A DNA stretch of 21,568 bases from CAIPVR01 sp049316905 (GTDB lineage Bacteria; Actinomycetota; Acidimicrobiia; Acidimicrobiales; Microtrichaceae), in assembly GCA_049316905.1 (NCBI GenBank), contig JBMOJH010000055.1, positions 1 to 21,568 of the forward strand, in the 5' to 3' direction. The notes below the pieces were generated by a model. The model had not been told where the DNA came from. It made no database searches and worked only from the letters and a program-made list of their open reading frames with translations. Below are positions 14,188-21,568 of the stretch, piece by piece. A program made the translations under genes and the position numbers. The first letter of the stretch is position 1, and each line of letters begins with the position of its first letter.

Positions 14188-15333
14188 TCAGCCGGAGCGC
14201 CCCCTGGTCGCGGCCCACCGGTAGACCTCGGCGAGCCGTTCGGCGGACCGTTCCACGGTGAAGCGGGATGCGAAGTCCTCGCGGCCCGCCGCCGCGAGCG
14301 AGGCCGCGAGGTCGGGGTCACCGAGGACGCGGGCGACGGCGCCGGCCACGTCCTCCGGCGCCGCGACCAGGGCGTTGCGGCCGTCGACGGCCACCCCCTC
14401 GATCCCGTCGACCGGCACGATCACCACCGGGCATCCGCTCGCCCAGGCCTCCAACATGCCGCCCGCCGCCCCTTCCCGGTGCGACGTCGAGAGCCAGCAG
14501 TCCGCGGCGTGGAGCAGCACCGGCACGTCATCGCGGTGACCGAGGAAGCGGACCTGGTCGCCGTGGGCGAGCCCGCGGCGTTGCGACTCCAACCGCCCGG
14601 CCGCGGTCCCGTCGCGCCCGGCCACCAGGACCACGGCCTCCGGCACCTGCTCGACCAGGCGATCGACCGCGGCCAGCACCCGCTCCAGTCCCTTCGCCGG
14701 CTCCAGCCGGGCCACCACCAGCACGATCCGGTCGGTCGGGGCGAGACCCAGCTCGGCACGGACCTCCTCCACACGCCCCGGGTCCACCCCGGCGAACCGC
14801 GCCGTGTCGCGACCGCGTTCGGCCACGCGGATCCGAGCGGCGGGGACCCGCAGGGCGGTGCCACGCGACCGGCCCACCCCGGGGGTGACGGCCTGGTAGC
14901 GGGTGCGGGCGATCCTCCCCATCGCCACCTGCTCCGCCTCGACGACCTTCAGCTTCCATGGCGCCACCCCACCCTCGCTCGCGGAGGTCTGGGTGGTCGT
15001 GGCCCAGGTGACGAGGAGCGGGGTCCGCGTCGGGAGCACCGCCAGCGACGCGGCCACCTCGGCGTCGAACAGGGTGGCGTGGACCAGGTCGGGCCGGGAG
15101 CCCTTCACCAGCCGGGCGAGCTCACGGGCCCGGCCGGGCACGCCCCGGGACCCGGAGAGGTCGTGGACCCGCACCCCCATGGCCTCCACCTCCGGCACCT
15201 TGATGCGGCGGTCGGTGAGGAGGGCCAGTTCGAGCCCGATGCCCTCGGCCATGAGCAGCGGTGCGGTGACCACGAACGACTGCTCGGCACCGCCCTGGCC
15301 GTTCAGGCCGGGCAGGACCGCGAGGACGCGCAC
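14188..15333 (-). CDS. GT4-family glycosyltransferase at the 3' end of the nuo operon
   Basis: The 381-residue GT-B enzyme begins with VLAVLPGLNGQGGAEQSF (residues 3-20), the GT4 glycine-rich entry, and has DLVHATLFDAEVAA (82-95). In the donor domain Arg209 and Lys214 lie in VVARLEPAKGLERVL, and Glu287 and Glu295 form the E-x7-E motif in SHREGAAGGMLEA. The acceptor loop after the linker is unusual (VAERGRDTARF in place of the common NGVD), so the donor or acceptor may differ from the other two GT4 enzymes here. The GTG start at 15333 is 7 nt after the nuoN stop. There is no visible promoter or terminator between them, so it is probably transcribed with complex I, though its function belongs with surface glycans. 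No Shine-Dalgarno sequence is evident, suggesting translation coupled to nuoN. Confidence 0.91.
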   Translation of the reverse strand: MRVLAVLPGLNGQGGAEQSFVVTAPLLMAEGIGLELALLTDRRIKVPEVEAMGVRVHDLSGSRGVPGRARELARLVKGSRPDLVHATLFDAEVAASLAVLPTRTPLLVTWATTTQTSASEGGVAPWKLKVVEAEQVAMGRIARTRYQAVTPGVGRSRGTALRVPAARIRVAERGRDTARFAGVDPGRVEEVRAELGLAPTDRIVLVVARLEPAKGLERVLAAVDRLVEQVPEAVVLVAGRDGTAAGRLESQRRGLAHGDQVRFLGHRDDVPVLLHAADCWLSTSHREGAAGGMLEAWASGCPVVIVPVDGIEGVAVDGRNALVAAPEDVAGAVARVLGDPDLAASLAAAGREDFASRFTVERSAERLAEVYRWAATRGRSG

Positions 15334-15340
15334 CGGGGGC

Positions 15341-16861
15341 TCAGCGCCCGGTGGCCACGAGCTGGGACATGGCGTCGTTGGCCACGTCGCTCAGCGGCCC
15401 GGGCACGATGCCGATCACCAGCACACCCACCACGCACAGGGCCATCGCCAGACCGGTCGCGGCCGGGATGCGCACCCGCCGCGGTTCGACCTCGGGCTCG
15501 GTGAAGTACATGGTGACCACGATGCGCAGGTACATGAACGCCGACACCACGGCGGTGAGCATGGCCAGCACCGCCAGCCACGTGTAGCCCGACTCCACCG
15601 CGGCCGCGAGCACGTAGAACTTCGCGAGGAAGCCGGCGGTGAGCGGCACACCGGCCTGGCTCAGCAAGAGGATCGTGAACACCAGCGCCAGGCCCGGGCG
15701 GCTCCGGCTCAGGCCCTCGTAGTCGGACAGGTCGTGGTGGCCGTCGCCCCGGCGGCCCACCACCGCCACCACGGCGAAGCTGCCCGCGGCCATGAACGTG
15801 TAGGCGACCAGGTAGAAGAGCGTCGCGGCGTCGCCGGCGGCCGAGGCGGCCAGCACGCCGAGCAGGACGAAGCCGGCGTGGTTGATCGACGAGTAGGCGA
15901 GCATCCGCTTGACGTTGGTCTGGGAGATCGCGAGGAAGGCGCCGACGACGAGCGTCAGCACCGTGAGCGCCGCCACCAGCGGCTGCCACTCGGTCCGGTA
16001 GGTGGGGCCGAAGGTGGTGACGTACACGCGCAGGAGCGCCGCGAACGCCGCCGCGGTGACCGCTGTGGCCATGAAGGCCGTCACCGGTGTGGGCGAGCCC
16101 TGGTACACGTCGGGCTTCCAGTTGTGGAACGGCACGGCCGCCACCTTGAACCCGAAGCCGACGAGCATGAAGGCCAGGCCGCCGAGCAGCAGGGCGTTCT
16201 GGGTGATCACCGTGGAGGCCAGGAACGACTGGATCCGTGACAGGTTCGTCGACCCGGTGGCGCCGTAGGTGAGGGCGATCCCGTAGAGAAGGAACGCGGA
16301 GGAGAACGCGCCGAGCACGAAGTACTTCAGGCCCGCTTCCTGGCTGGAGATCCGGCGGCGGTGCATCGCGGCGAGCACGTACACCGCCACGGACAGGATC
16401 TCGAGCCCGATGAACACCACGATGAGGTCGTTGGCCGCGGCCATCGTCACGCCGCCGGAGGCCGACAGCAGCATCAGGACGTACCACTCGGCGCCGCCGA
16501 GGCGCTCGCGACGGAGGTAGGCCTCGAGCAGCAGCGCCCCGAGGATCACCGACACGCAGATGGTGGCGGTGACCACGAGCGAGAAGCCGTCGAGCACCAG
16601 GGCCCCGCCCATGACGGACTCGGGCCCGGTGTCCTGCACTCGCTGCCAGAGCGGGACCACCGCGCAGATCGCGGCGGTGGCGGCGGAGATGGTCCACACG
16701 GCGTGGAACCACCCCGGGAGCCGGCCCCGCAGGACCGACACCACGGTGAGCAGCAGAATGCCGCCCAGCATCAGGATCAGGTTCGGGGCGATCGCCGACC
16801 AGTCGACATCGGGCGTGGGGATGTCCTTGGTGGCCGCGAGCACGGCGACGAGCCCGGTCAT
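15341..16861 (-). CDS. nuoN: NADH-quinone oxidoreductase subunit N
   Basis: This 506-residue antiporter-like membrane subunit of respiratory complex I has about fourteen membrane segments. Conserved ionisable residues of the proton channel are visible: Glu154 in VFIGLEILSVAVY, Lys239 in FGFKVAAVPFHNWKPDVY, and the LAYSSINHAGF segment with its half-channel lysine region. The length fits NuoN, and the PFHNWKPDVYQG motif separates it from NuoM and NuoL (PLHTWLPDAH and PLFVWLPDAM). The ATG at 16861 overlaps the nuoM stop by ATGA, a normal arrangement for this operon. It acts in the membrane arm, coupling quinone reduction to proton pumping. It is the last nuo gene; a glycosyltransferase follows at once. 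Confidence 0.97.
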   Translation of the reverse strand: MTGLVAVLAATKDIPTPDVDWSAIAPNLILMLGGILLLTVVSVLRGRLPGWFHAVWTISAATAAICAVVPLWQRVQDTGPESVMGGALVLDGFSLVVTATICVSVILGALLLEAYLRRERLGGAEWYVLMLLSASGGVTMAAANDLIVVFIGLEILSVAVYVLAAMHRRRISSQEAGLKYFVLGAFSSAFLLYGIALTYGATGSTNLSRIQSFLASTVITQNALLLGGLAFMLVGFGFKVAAVPFHNWKPDVYQGSPTPVTAFMATAVTAAAFAALLRVYVTTFGPTYRTEWQPLVAALTVLTLVVGAFLAISQTNVKRMLAYSSINHAGFVLLGVLAASAAGDAATLFYLVAYTFMAAGSFAVVAVVGRRGDGHHDLSDYEGLSRSRPGLALVFTILLLSQAGVPLTAGFLAKFYVLAAAVESGYTWLAVLAMLTAVVSAFMYLRIVVTMYFTEPEVEPRRVRIPAATGLAMALCVVGVLVIGIVPGPLSDVANDAMSQLVATGR

Positions 16862-18432
16862 CCGCCCTCACCCTTCCGCTCGGCGGCCTCGGCCGGACCG
16901 ACGTACTGGCGCTCCACCGCGGTGAAGCCGTCGGAGTGGCGGTCGACGTGCGCCACGAGGGCCTTCACCGACGGCTCGATGCGCTCGAGCATGGGTGCCG
17001 GGTACAGACCGAGGAACACGATCAGCACGAGCAGCGGGGCCAGCACCATCAGCTCGGTCGGCCGCAGGTCCTTCATCTTCGCGTTCTCACCGGTGGCCGG
17101 GCCGTGGAACGTGCGCTGGTACGCCCACAGCAGGTACAGCGCGGCGAGGATCACGCCGGTCACGGCGACGACGCCCCACCACCGGGCCCCCTCGAAGGCA
17201 CCGAGGAGGGACAGGAACTCACCGGGGAAGCCGTTCAGACCCGGGAGGCCCACCGAGGCGAGCATCACGAGCGTGAACACGGCGGCCATGATCGGCGCGG
17301 ACTTCTGCAGGCCGGACAGGTCCGAGATCAGCCGGGTGTGGCGCCGCTCGTAGATGTAGCCGACGAGCAGGAAGAGGGCGCCGGTGGTGATGCCGTGGTT
17401 CACCATCACGAGGACGCTGCCCTCGATGCCCTGCACGGTGAGGCTGAAGATGCCGAGCACACAGAAGCCCATGTGGGCGACCGACGAGTACGCCACGAGC
17501 CGCTTCAGGTCCTTCTGCATCGTGGCGACCACCGCGCCGTAGGTGATGCCGAGGACCGCGAGGGTCAGGAGCACGGGCCGCAGGGTGACGGCGGCATCGG
17601 GGAAGAGGTAGAGGCCGAAGCGGATCAGGCCGTAGGTGCCGAGCTTCAGCATGACGGCGGCGAGGATCACCGAGCCCGCGGTCGGCGCCTCCGTGTGGGC
17701 GTCGGGCAACCACGTGTGCAACGGGACGAGCGGGACCTTGATGGCGAGCGCCACGGCGAAGGCACCGAAGATCCAGAGGGTCGCCGGTCGTGAGATGACC
17801 TGGTCCCGGGCGATGGTCACCATGTCGAAGGTGAGCGGGCCACCGGTCCCCCGCTGGTGGAGGATGCCGGTGGCGACGATGCCCACGAGCATCAGTGCGG
17901 AACCGGCCATCGTGTAGAGGAAGAACTTCGTGGCCGCGTAGACCCGCCGGCCGTGACCCCACAGTCCGATGAGGAAGTACATCGGCACGAGCACGAGCTC
18001 GAAGAAGACGAAGAACACCACCAGGTCCATGGCGGCGAACACGCCGACCGAGGCACCCATGAGCACGAGCAACCACGCGAAGTACGGCTTGGGGTCGTGC
18101 GAGGGGGTGGAGCCCAGGATCGCGATCGGGAACATCAGGCCGGTCAGCACGATCAGGAACAGCGAGATCCCGTTCACCCCGAGGTGCAGGCTGATGCCGA
18201 GGTCGGAGATCCAGGGCTGGTTCACCTGGAACTGGAAGCGGGCGACGTCCTTGAAGCCCACGAGCATCCAGACGGACAGCACGCCGGTGGCCACGGCGAC
18301 GAGGAGCGCCACGGGCCGGAACAGATCGCCGCGGGACCTGGGGATCAGGCCGATCAGCGCCGCGCCGGCGAACGGCAGGAGGATCATCGCCGGGATGACC
18401 GGGAACTGGGAGGTGGTGGCGGCCAGCATCAC
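16858..18432 (-). CDS. nuoM: NADH-quinone oxidoreductase subunit M
   Basis: This 524-residue antiporter-like membrane subunit of complex I carries Glu145 in FVFFELVLVPMYFLIGLWG. Lys232 lies in LAIKVPLVPLHTWLPDAHTEAPTAG in the channel helix. The VAYSSVAHMGF segment and the lateral-helix-contact region at the C-terminus complete the NuoM pattern. The frame opens with GTG 18432 followed directly by ATG 18429. GAGG 8 nt before the GTG favours 18432, while the ATG overlaps the nuoL stop as TGATG; the choice changes only one residue. It overlaps nuoN by 4 nt. The last 25 or so residues (after about 500) form a short polar extension ending in Glu/Gly/Lys-rich sequence. Confidence 0.97.
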   Translation of the reverse strand: MMLAATTSQFPVIPAMILLPFAGAALIGLIPRSRGDLFRPVALLVAVATGVLSVWMLVGFKDVARFQFQVNQPWISDLGISLHLGVNGISLFLIVLTGLMFPIAILGSTPSHDPKPYFAWLLVLMGASVGVFAAMDLVVFFVFFELVLVPMYFLIGLWGHGRRVYAATKFFLYTMAGSALMLVGIVATGILHQRGTGGPLTFDMVTIARDQVISRPATLWIFGAFAVALAIKVPLVPLHTWLPDAHTEAPTAGSVILAAVMLKLGTYGLIRFGLYLFPDAAVTLRPVLLTLAVLGITYGAVVATMQKDLKRLVAYSSVAHMGFCVLGIFSLTVQGIEGSVLVMVNHGITTGALFLLVGYIYERRHTRLISDLSGLQKSAPIMAAVFTLVMLASVGLPGLNGFPGEFLSLLGAFEGARWWGVVAVTGVILAALYLLWAYQRTFHGPATGENAKMKDLRPTELMVLAPLLVLIVFLGLYPAPMLERIEPSVKALVAHVDRHSDGFTAVERQYVGPAEAAERKGEGG

Positions 18433-20444
18433 AGGCTCATCCTCGTGACGACGAAGGCGAGCACGAGAACCGCTCCCACCGCCACGCCGAGTGCATAGCT
18501 GCGCACGAAGCCGGGTTGCAGCGGCCGGAGCGCCTTCCCGATCCAGCGGGAGCCGCTCCCCACGCCGTTGACGGCGCCGTCGACGACCTTCTGGTCGAAC
18601 TCGGCGAGGGCGTCGAATGAGGTCTCACCGGGCCCACCGACCACCTTCGCGTAGGTCTCGTCGATGTACCAGGCGTGAGCCAGAACCGGCTTCTCGATCT
18701 TCTCGGGGGCCACCTTGTGCTGCTGGTACACCCGGTAGGAGAACCACACGCCGAGCACCGCGCCGGTGGTGGCCACGATGGCGAGCGCCCAGAGGACGGC
18801 GCCACCGGGCAGCTCGTGCTCGCCGAAGAGGACCGGCTCGATCCAGATCGCGAGGTTCTCGAGGCGGTGGCTGAACGGCAGGTTCATGATGCCGCCCACC
18901 ACGGCGAGACCGGCGAGCACCACCAGCGGGAGCAGCATCGTGACCGGCGCCTCCCGCGGGGTGTGGTCCGGGGTGAGGTGGTGGTCGTGGTCGTGGGCCG
19001 CGTCGTCGGAGTGGGCCGGATCGTGGGAGTGGTCCGCGCCGTGACCGACGGCCGACAGCGCCGCGTCCTCGTCGGTCCCGCCCTCGGGGAGCGACTCCGG
19101 CGTGTCGGATCGCCAGTGCTCGGCGCCGCCGAAGAACGTCATGATCATCAGGCGGGTCATGTAGAAGGCGGTCAGCACCGCGGCGACGATCCCGAGGAAC
19201 CACAGGACCGGCCCGGCCGGTCCCGCGTTGAAGGCGCCGGCGAGCACCTCGTCCTTCGACCAGAAGCCGGAGAACGGTGGGATGCCGCTGATGGCGAGCC
19301 AGCCGATGCCCATGGTCACGAAGGTGATCGGGAGGTACTTGCGCAGGTTGCCGTAGCGGCGCATGTCCTGCTCGTGGGCCATCGAGTAGATGACGGCGCC
19401 GGCACCGAGGAACAGCAGGGCCTTGAAGAAGGCGTGGGTGATCATGTGGAAGATCGCGCCCACGTAGTTCTGCGTGCCCACGGCGAGGAACATGAACCCG
19501 AGCTGCGACACCGTGGAGTACGCGAGCACCTTCTTGATGTCGTTCTGGGCCACACCGGCGCCGGCCGCCACCAGTGCGGTGAGCACGCCCACCCAGGCGA
19601 TCACGTCGTTGGCCCAGCCCGCCTCGGCCATCACCCCGCTCAGGCGGGTGAGGAGGAACACGCCGGAGGTCACCATCGTGGCCGCGTGGATGAGCGCGGA
19701 GACCGGAGTGGGACCGGCCATGGCGTCGGGGAGCCACACGAACAGCGGCAGCTGGGCCGACTTGCCGGTGGCGGCGAGGAAGAACAGCAGCGCCACCGCG
19801 GTGGCGGTCACGCCGGCGAGCTTGGGGGCCGCCGCGTTGATCTCGGAGTAGTTGACCGTGCCGAGGGTGACGAACAGCAGGAAGGTGCCCAGCATGAACC
19901 CGAGGTCACCGATCCGGTTCGTGACGAAGGCCTTCTTGCCGGCGGAGGCGTTGGCCGGATCGGTGAACCAGAAGGAGATGAGCAGGTAGGAGCAGGCGCC
20001 CACGCCCTCCCAGCCGAGGAAGGTCATCAGCAGGTTGTCGCCGAGGACGAGCAGCAGCATCGAGGCGACGAACAGGTTCAGGTAGACGAAGAACTTCGAG
20101 TAGTTCGGATCGCCCTTCATGTAGCCCACGGCATACAGGTGGATCAGCGCGCCGATGCCGGTGATGAACAGGCACATCACGCCGCTGAGCTGGTCGAAGA
20201 ACAGCCCGAAGGACACCTGGAAGGACCCGGCGGGGAGCCACTGCCACAGGGTGACGGTGACGTTGCGCTCCTCGGCGGGGAGACCGAGCAGGTGGAGGAA
20301 CACCGCGGCGCTGACCACGAAGGAGCCGGCGACGGCCAGGGTGGCCACCCAGCCCGCGGCCGGGTCACCGAGCTTGCGGCCGGCCACGACCAGCAGCAGG
20401 AACCCCGCCACCGGCAGGGCCGGGATGAGCCAGATCGCGTCCAC
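18429..20444 (-). CDS. nuoL: NADH-quinone oxidoreductase subunit L
   Basis: This 671-residue distal antiporter-like subunit of complex I has Glu146 in LGWEGVGACSYLL, Lys228 in TGKSAQLPLFVWLPDAMAGPTPV, and His333, His337 and Lys341 in HMITHAFFKALLF. Lys397 lies in FWSKDEVL. These are the proton-path residues of the family. The C-terminal part includes the long lateral helix and a final membrane anchor (about 645-665). Unlike well-studied NuoL proteins, it has a His/Asp-rich loop at about 468-494 (nine His in 27 residues), inserted before the segment beginning VTMLLPLVVL. The GTG start at 20444 lies 1 nt after the nuoK stop (TGA G GTG). The 3' end overlaps the nuoM start. Confidence 0.97.
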   Translation of the reverse strand: MDAIWLIPALPVAGFLLLVVAGRKLGDPAAGWVATLAVAGSFVVSAAVFLHLLGLPAEERNVTVTLWQWLPAGSFQVSFGLFFDQLSGVMCLFITGIGALIHLYAVGYMKGDPNYSKFFVYLNLFVASMLLLVLGDNLLMTFLGWEGVGACSYLLISFWFTDPANASAGKKAFVTNRIGDLGFMLGTFLLFVTLGTVNYSEINAAAPKLAGVTATAVALLFFLAATGKSAQLPLFVWLPDAMAGPTPVSALIHAATMVTSGVFLLTRLSGVMAEAGWANDVIAWVGVLTALVAAGAGVAQNDIKKVLAYSTVSQLGFMFLAVGTQNYVGAIFHMITHAFFKALLFLGAGAVIYSMAHEQDMRRYGNLRKYLPITFVTMGIGWLAISGIPPFSGFWSKDEVLAGAFNAGPAGPVLWFLGIVAAVLTAFYMTRLMIMTFFGGAEHWRSDTPESLPEGGTDEDAALSAVGHGADHSHDPAHSDDAAHDHDHHLTPDHTPREAPVTMLLPLVVLAGLAVVGGIMNLPFSHRLENLAIWIEPVLFGEHELPGGAVLWALAIVATTGAVLGVWFSYRVYQQHKVAPEKIEKPVLAHAWYIDETYAKVVGGPGETSFDALAEFDQKVVDGAVNGVGSGSRWIGKALRPLQPGFVRSYALGVAVGAVLVLAFVVTRMSL

Positions 20445-20445
20445 C

Positions 20446-20757
20446 TCAGCCCCTCATCAGACTCACGTCATCGGCGTTCGCCTCCTGGCGACGCCGCATG
20501 ATGGCCACGATGATCGCCAGACCGACGACCACCTCGGCGGCGGCCACCACCAGCACGAAGAAGACCACGGCCTGGCCGCCCACGTCGTCGAGGAGCCGGG
20601 AGAAGGTCACGAAGGTGAGGTTCACCGCGTTGAGCATCAGCTCGACGCACATGAACATCACGAGCGGGTTGCGGCGCACCATGAGGCCCACGGCGCCGAT
20701 CGAGAAGATCAGCGCGGCGAGCACCAGGTACCAGGAACCGGTCAGCTGGAGGCTCAC
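20446..20757 (-). CDS. nuoK: NADH-quinone oxidoreductase subunit K
   Basis: This 103-residue protein has three membrane helices. It carries the two buried acidic residues of the family, Glu39 in CVELMLNAVNL and Glu75 in AAAEVVVGLAI. They form part of the central proton axis of complex I between NuoJ, NuoA and NuoN. The GTG start at 20757 overlaps the nuoJ stop by 4 nt (GTGA). The length and the position between nuoJ and nuoL are typical. The C-terminal tail (RRRQEANADDVSLMRG) is cytoplasmic and slightly longer than in the shortest homologues. Confidence 0.97.
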   Translation of the reverse strand: MSLQLTGSWYLVLAALIFSIGAVGLMVRRNPLVMFMCVELMLNAVNLTFVTFSRLLDDVGGQAVVFFVLVVAAAEVVVGLAIIVAIMRRRQEANADDVSLMRG

Positions 20758-21515
20758 GACCGGCCCCCCTCGGACCCCACCGCACCGGCGCCGGAGGTGG
20801 CGCCCTCCTCGTCGGGCGGCAGCGGCACCTCGTGACCCGGGTCGTCGGCCTCGTCGCGGAGTGTCGCGATCGGGCCGCGGTCGGACCCGGCCTCCTGCGG
20901 CACCACGTCCCCGTCGTCCGACCCGTCCTCGGGCGGGGCCGGGAGCTGGTCGAGGGCCGTGCCGTCGGGGAACTCGTCGAGGTCGATCGGGCTGCCGCCC
21001 ACCTTGCGGCTCAGGACCACCGCACCGATCACGGCGACGGTGAGCAGGAGGGCGGTGATCTCGAAGGCGAAGACGTAGTCGGTGAACAGCACCCTCCCGA
21101 GCCGGTTCACGTCGGACACGCCCGGATCCAGCGGGGCCACGCCCGAGCCGGCGCCGGTGGCGCGCTCACCCGCGGCCAGGAGCACGGTGAGTGAGAGGCC
21201 CAGGATGGCCACGCCGATGATGATCGCGGTGACCCGTTGGCCGACCAGGGGGTCACGTTCGAGCGCCTCGGCGCGGTCCACGCCCAGCAGCATGATCACG
21301 AAGAGGAACAGGACCACGATGGCGCCCGCGTAGACGATCACCTGGATGGCCGCGAGGAAGTAGGCCCCCTGGTTCAGGAACAGGACCGCGATGCCGAACA
21401 GCGTGGCCACCAGGCTCAGCGCGTTGTGCACCGGGTTGCGCAGCAGCACCACACCGAGCGCGCCACCGAGGCAGATCGCGCCGGCGAGCAGGAAGGTGAG
21501 CATCTCGACGCGCAT
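20754..21515 (-). CDS. nuoJ: NADH-quinone oxidoreductase subunit J
   Basis: This 253-residue membrane subunit of complex I has five helices in about the first 170 residues. They include NPVHNALSLVATLFGIAVLF and the third-helix motif AIQVIVYAGAIVVLFLFVIM that undergoes the pi-bulge change in the family. Residues from about 172 to 253 form a non-membrane tail rich in Asp, Glu, Pro and Gly, longer than in many NuoJ proteins. The start ATG 21515 overlaps the stop of the preceding gene as TGATG; an alternative ATG four codons later (21503) would give a more standard N-terminus. It overlaps nuoK by GTGA. Confidence 0.96.
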   Translation of the reverse strand: MRVEMLTFLLAGAICLGGALGVVLLRNPVHNALSLVATLFGIAVLFLNQGAYFLAAIQVIVYAGAIVVLFLFVIMLLGVDRAEALERDPLVGQRVTAIIIGVAILGLSLTVLLAAGERATGAGSGVAPLDPGVSDVNRLGRVLFTDYVFAFEITALLLTVAVIGAVVLSRKVGGSPIDLDEFPDGTALDQLPAPPEDGSDDGDVVPQEAGSDRGPIATLRDEADDPGHEVPLPPDEEGATSGAGAVGSEGGRS

Positions 21516-21568
21516 CAGTGGTGCCCCCCGTGCGCGTCACCGTCGTGATCACCATGACCGTGATCACC
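21515..21568 (-). CDS. C-terminal end of the gene preceding nuoJ, probably nuoI, with His-rich tail
   Basis: Only the last 17 codons and the stop are in the window, ending in the tail GDHGHGDHDGDAHGGHH. The stop overlaps the nuoJ start (TGATG), so it belongs to the same operon, and the common gene order makes it nuoI, the 2x[4Fe-4S] subunit. No iron-sulfur motif is visible in this fragment. The assignment therefore rests on position alone. The tail is striking for six His and four Asp in 17 residues. Confidence 0.6.
   Translation of the reverse strand, partial: GDHGHGDHDGDAHGGHH

Noticed and set aside
15303..16871. A 522-codon minus-strand frame overlapping nuoN in another frame
   Set aside because: It is an Arg/Gly/Ala-rich out-of-frame reading of nuoN; the 506-residue frame has all NuoN motifs.
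18675..20501. A 608-codon open frame on the + strand antisense to nuoL
   Set aside because: It is a His/Glu/Arg-rich low-complexity translation of the strand opposite a well-recognised gene; no start signal or motif supports it.

Overview
The window is very GC-rich (roughly 70 % by eye) and densely coding. GTG starts are frequent and neighbouring genes often overlap by 1 to 4 nt (ATGA, GTGA, TGATG). The composition and the protein families suggest a high-GC actinobacterium, possibly of the Acidimicrobiia, but no marker gene here proves that. I see no rRNA, tRNA, CRISPR array, transposase, integrase or plasmid gene.

Positions 1 to about 10591 are a surface-polysaccharide or glycoconjugate locus. 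On the + strand are the 3' part of a small phosphoglycosyl (sugar) transferase and a PglD-like sugar O/N-acyltransferase. A minus-strand pair follows (GNAT-type acetyltransferase, then GT4 glycosyltransferase, coupled by TGATG), then a + strand GalE-like NAD-dependent epimerase. Next is a minus-strand membrane-bound CapD/PglF/WbpM-type nucleotide-sugar dehydratase. After a 317-bp divergent regulatory region comes a + strand operon: UDP-sugar 6-dehydrogenase, NodB-type polysaccharide deacetylase, GT4 glycosyltransferase and low-molecular-weight protein tyrosine phosphatase. Together these genes would make and modify nucleotide sugars (4,6-dehydration, acetylation, uronate formation, 4-epimerisation), load the first sugar phosphate on the lipid carrier, extend it, and possibly control export through tyrosine phosphorylation. 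No flippase, polymerase or tyrosine kinase lies in the window.

Positions 10551 to 14187 hold a polytopic membrane protein of unknown function, a membrane-anchored sulfite-oxidase-fold molybdoenzyme, and a divergent CelD/BioF2-like acetyltransferase. Positions 14188 to 21568 are the distal part of a minus-strand respiratory complex I operon. Reading right to left it runs: a C-terminal fragment (probably nuoI), nuoJ, nuoK, nuoL, nuoM, nuoN. A GT4 glycosyltransferase begins 7 nt after nuoN and is probably co-transcribed.

The least ordinary signal is a pair of related 50-nt palindromes, at 1374-1423 and 4545-4594. Each sits between convergent genes, each is preceded by an unpaired half-copy of its own arm, and they share a T:A to C:G compensatory change. 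They look like members of a structured intergenic repeat family, perhaps bidirectional terminators. The divergent control region at 6436-6752 holds several candidate regulatory elements. No wholly new multi-gene system is evident.
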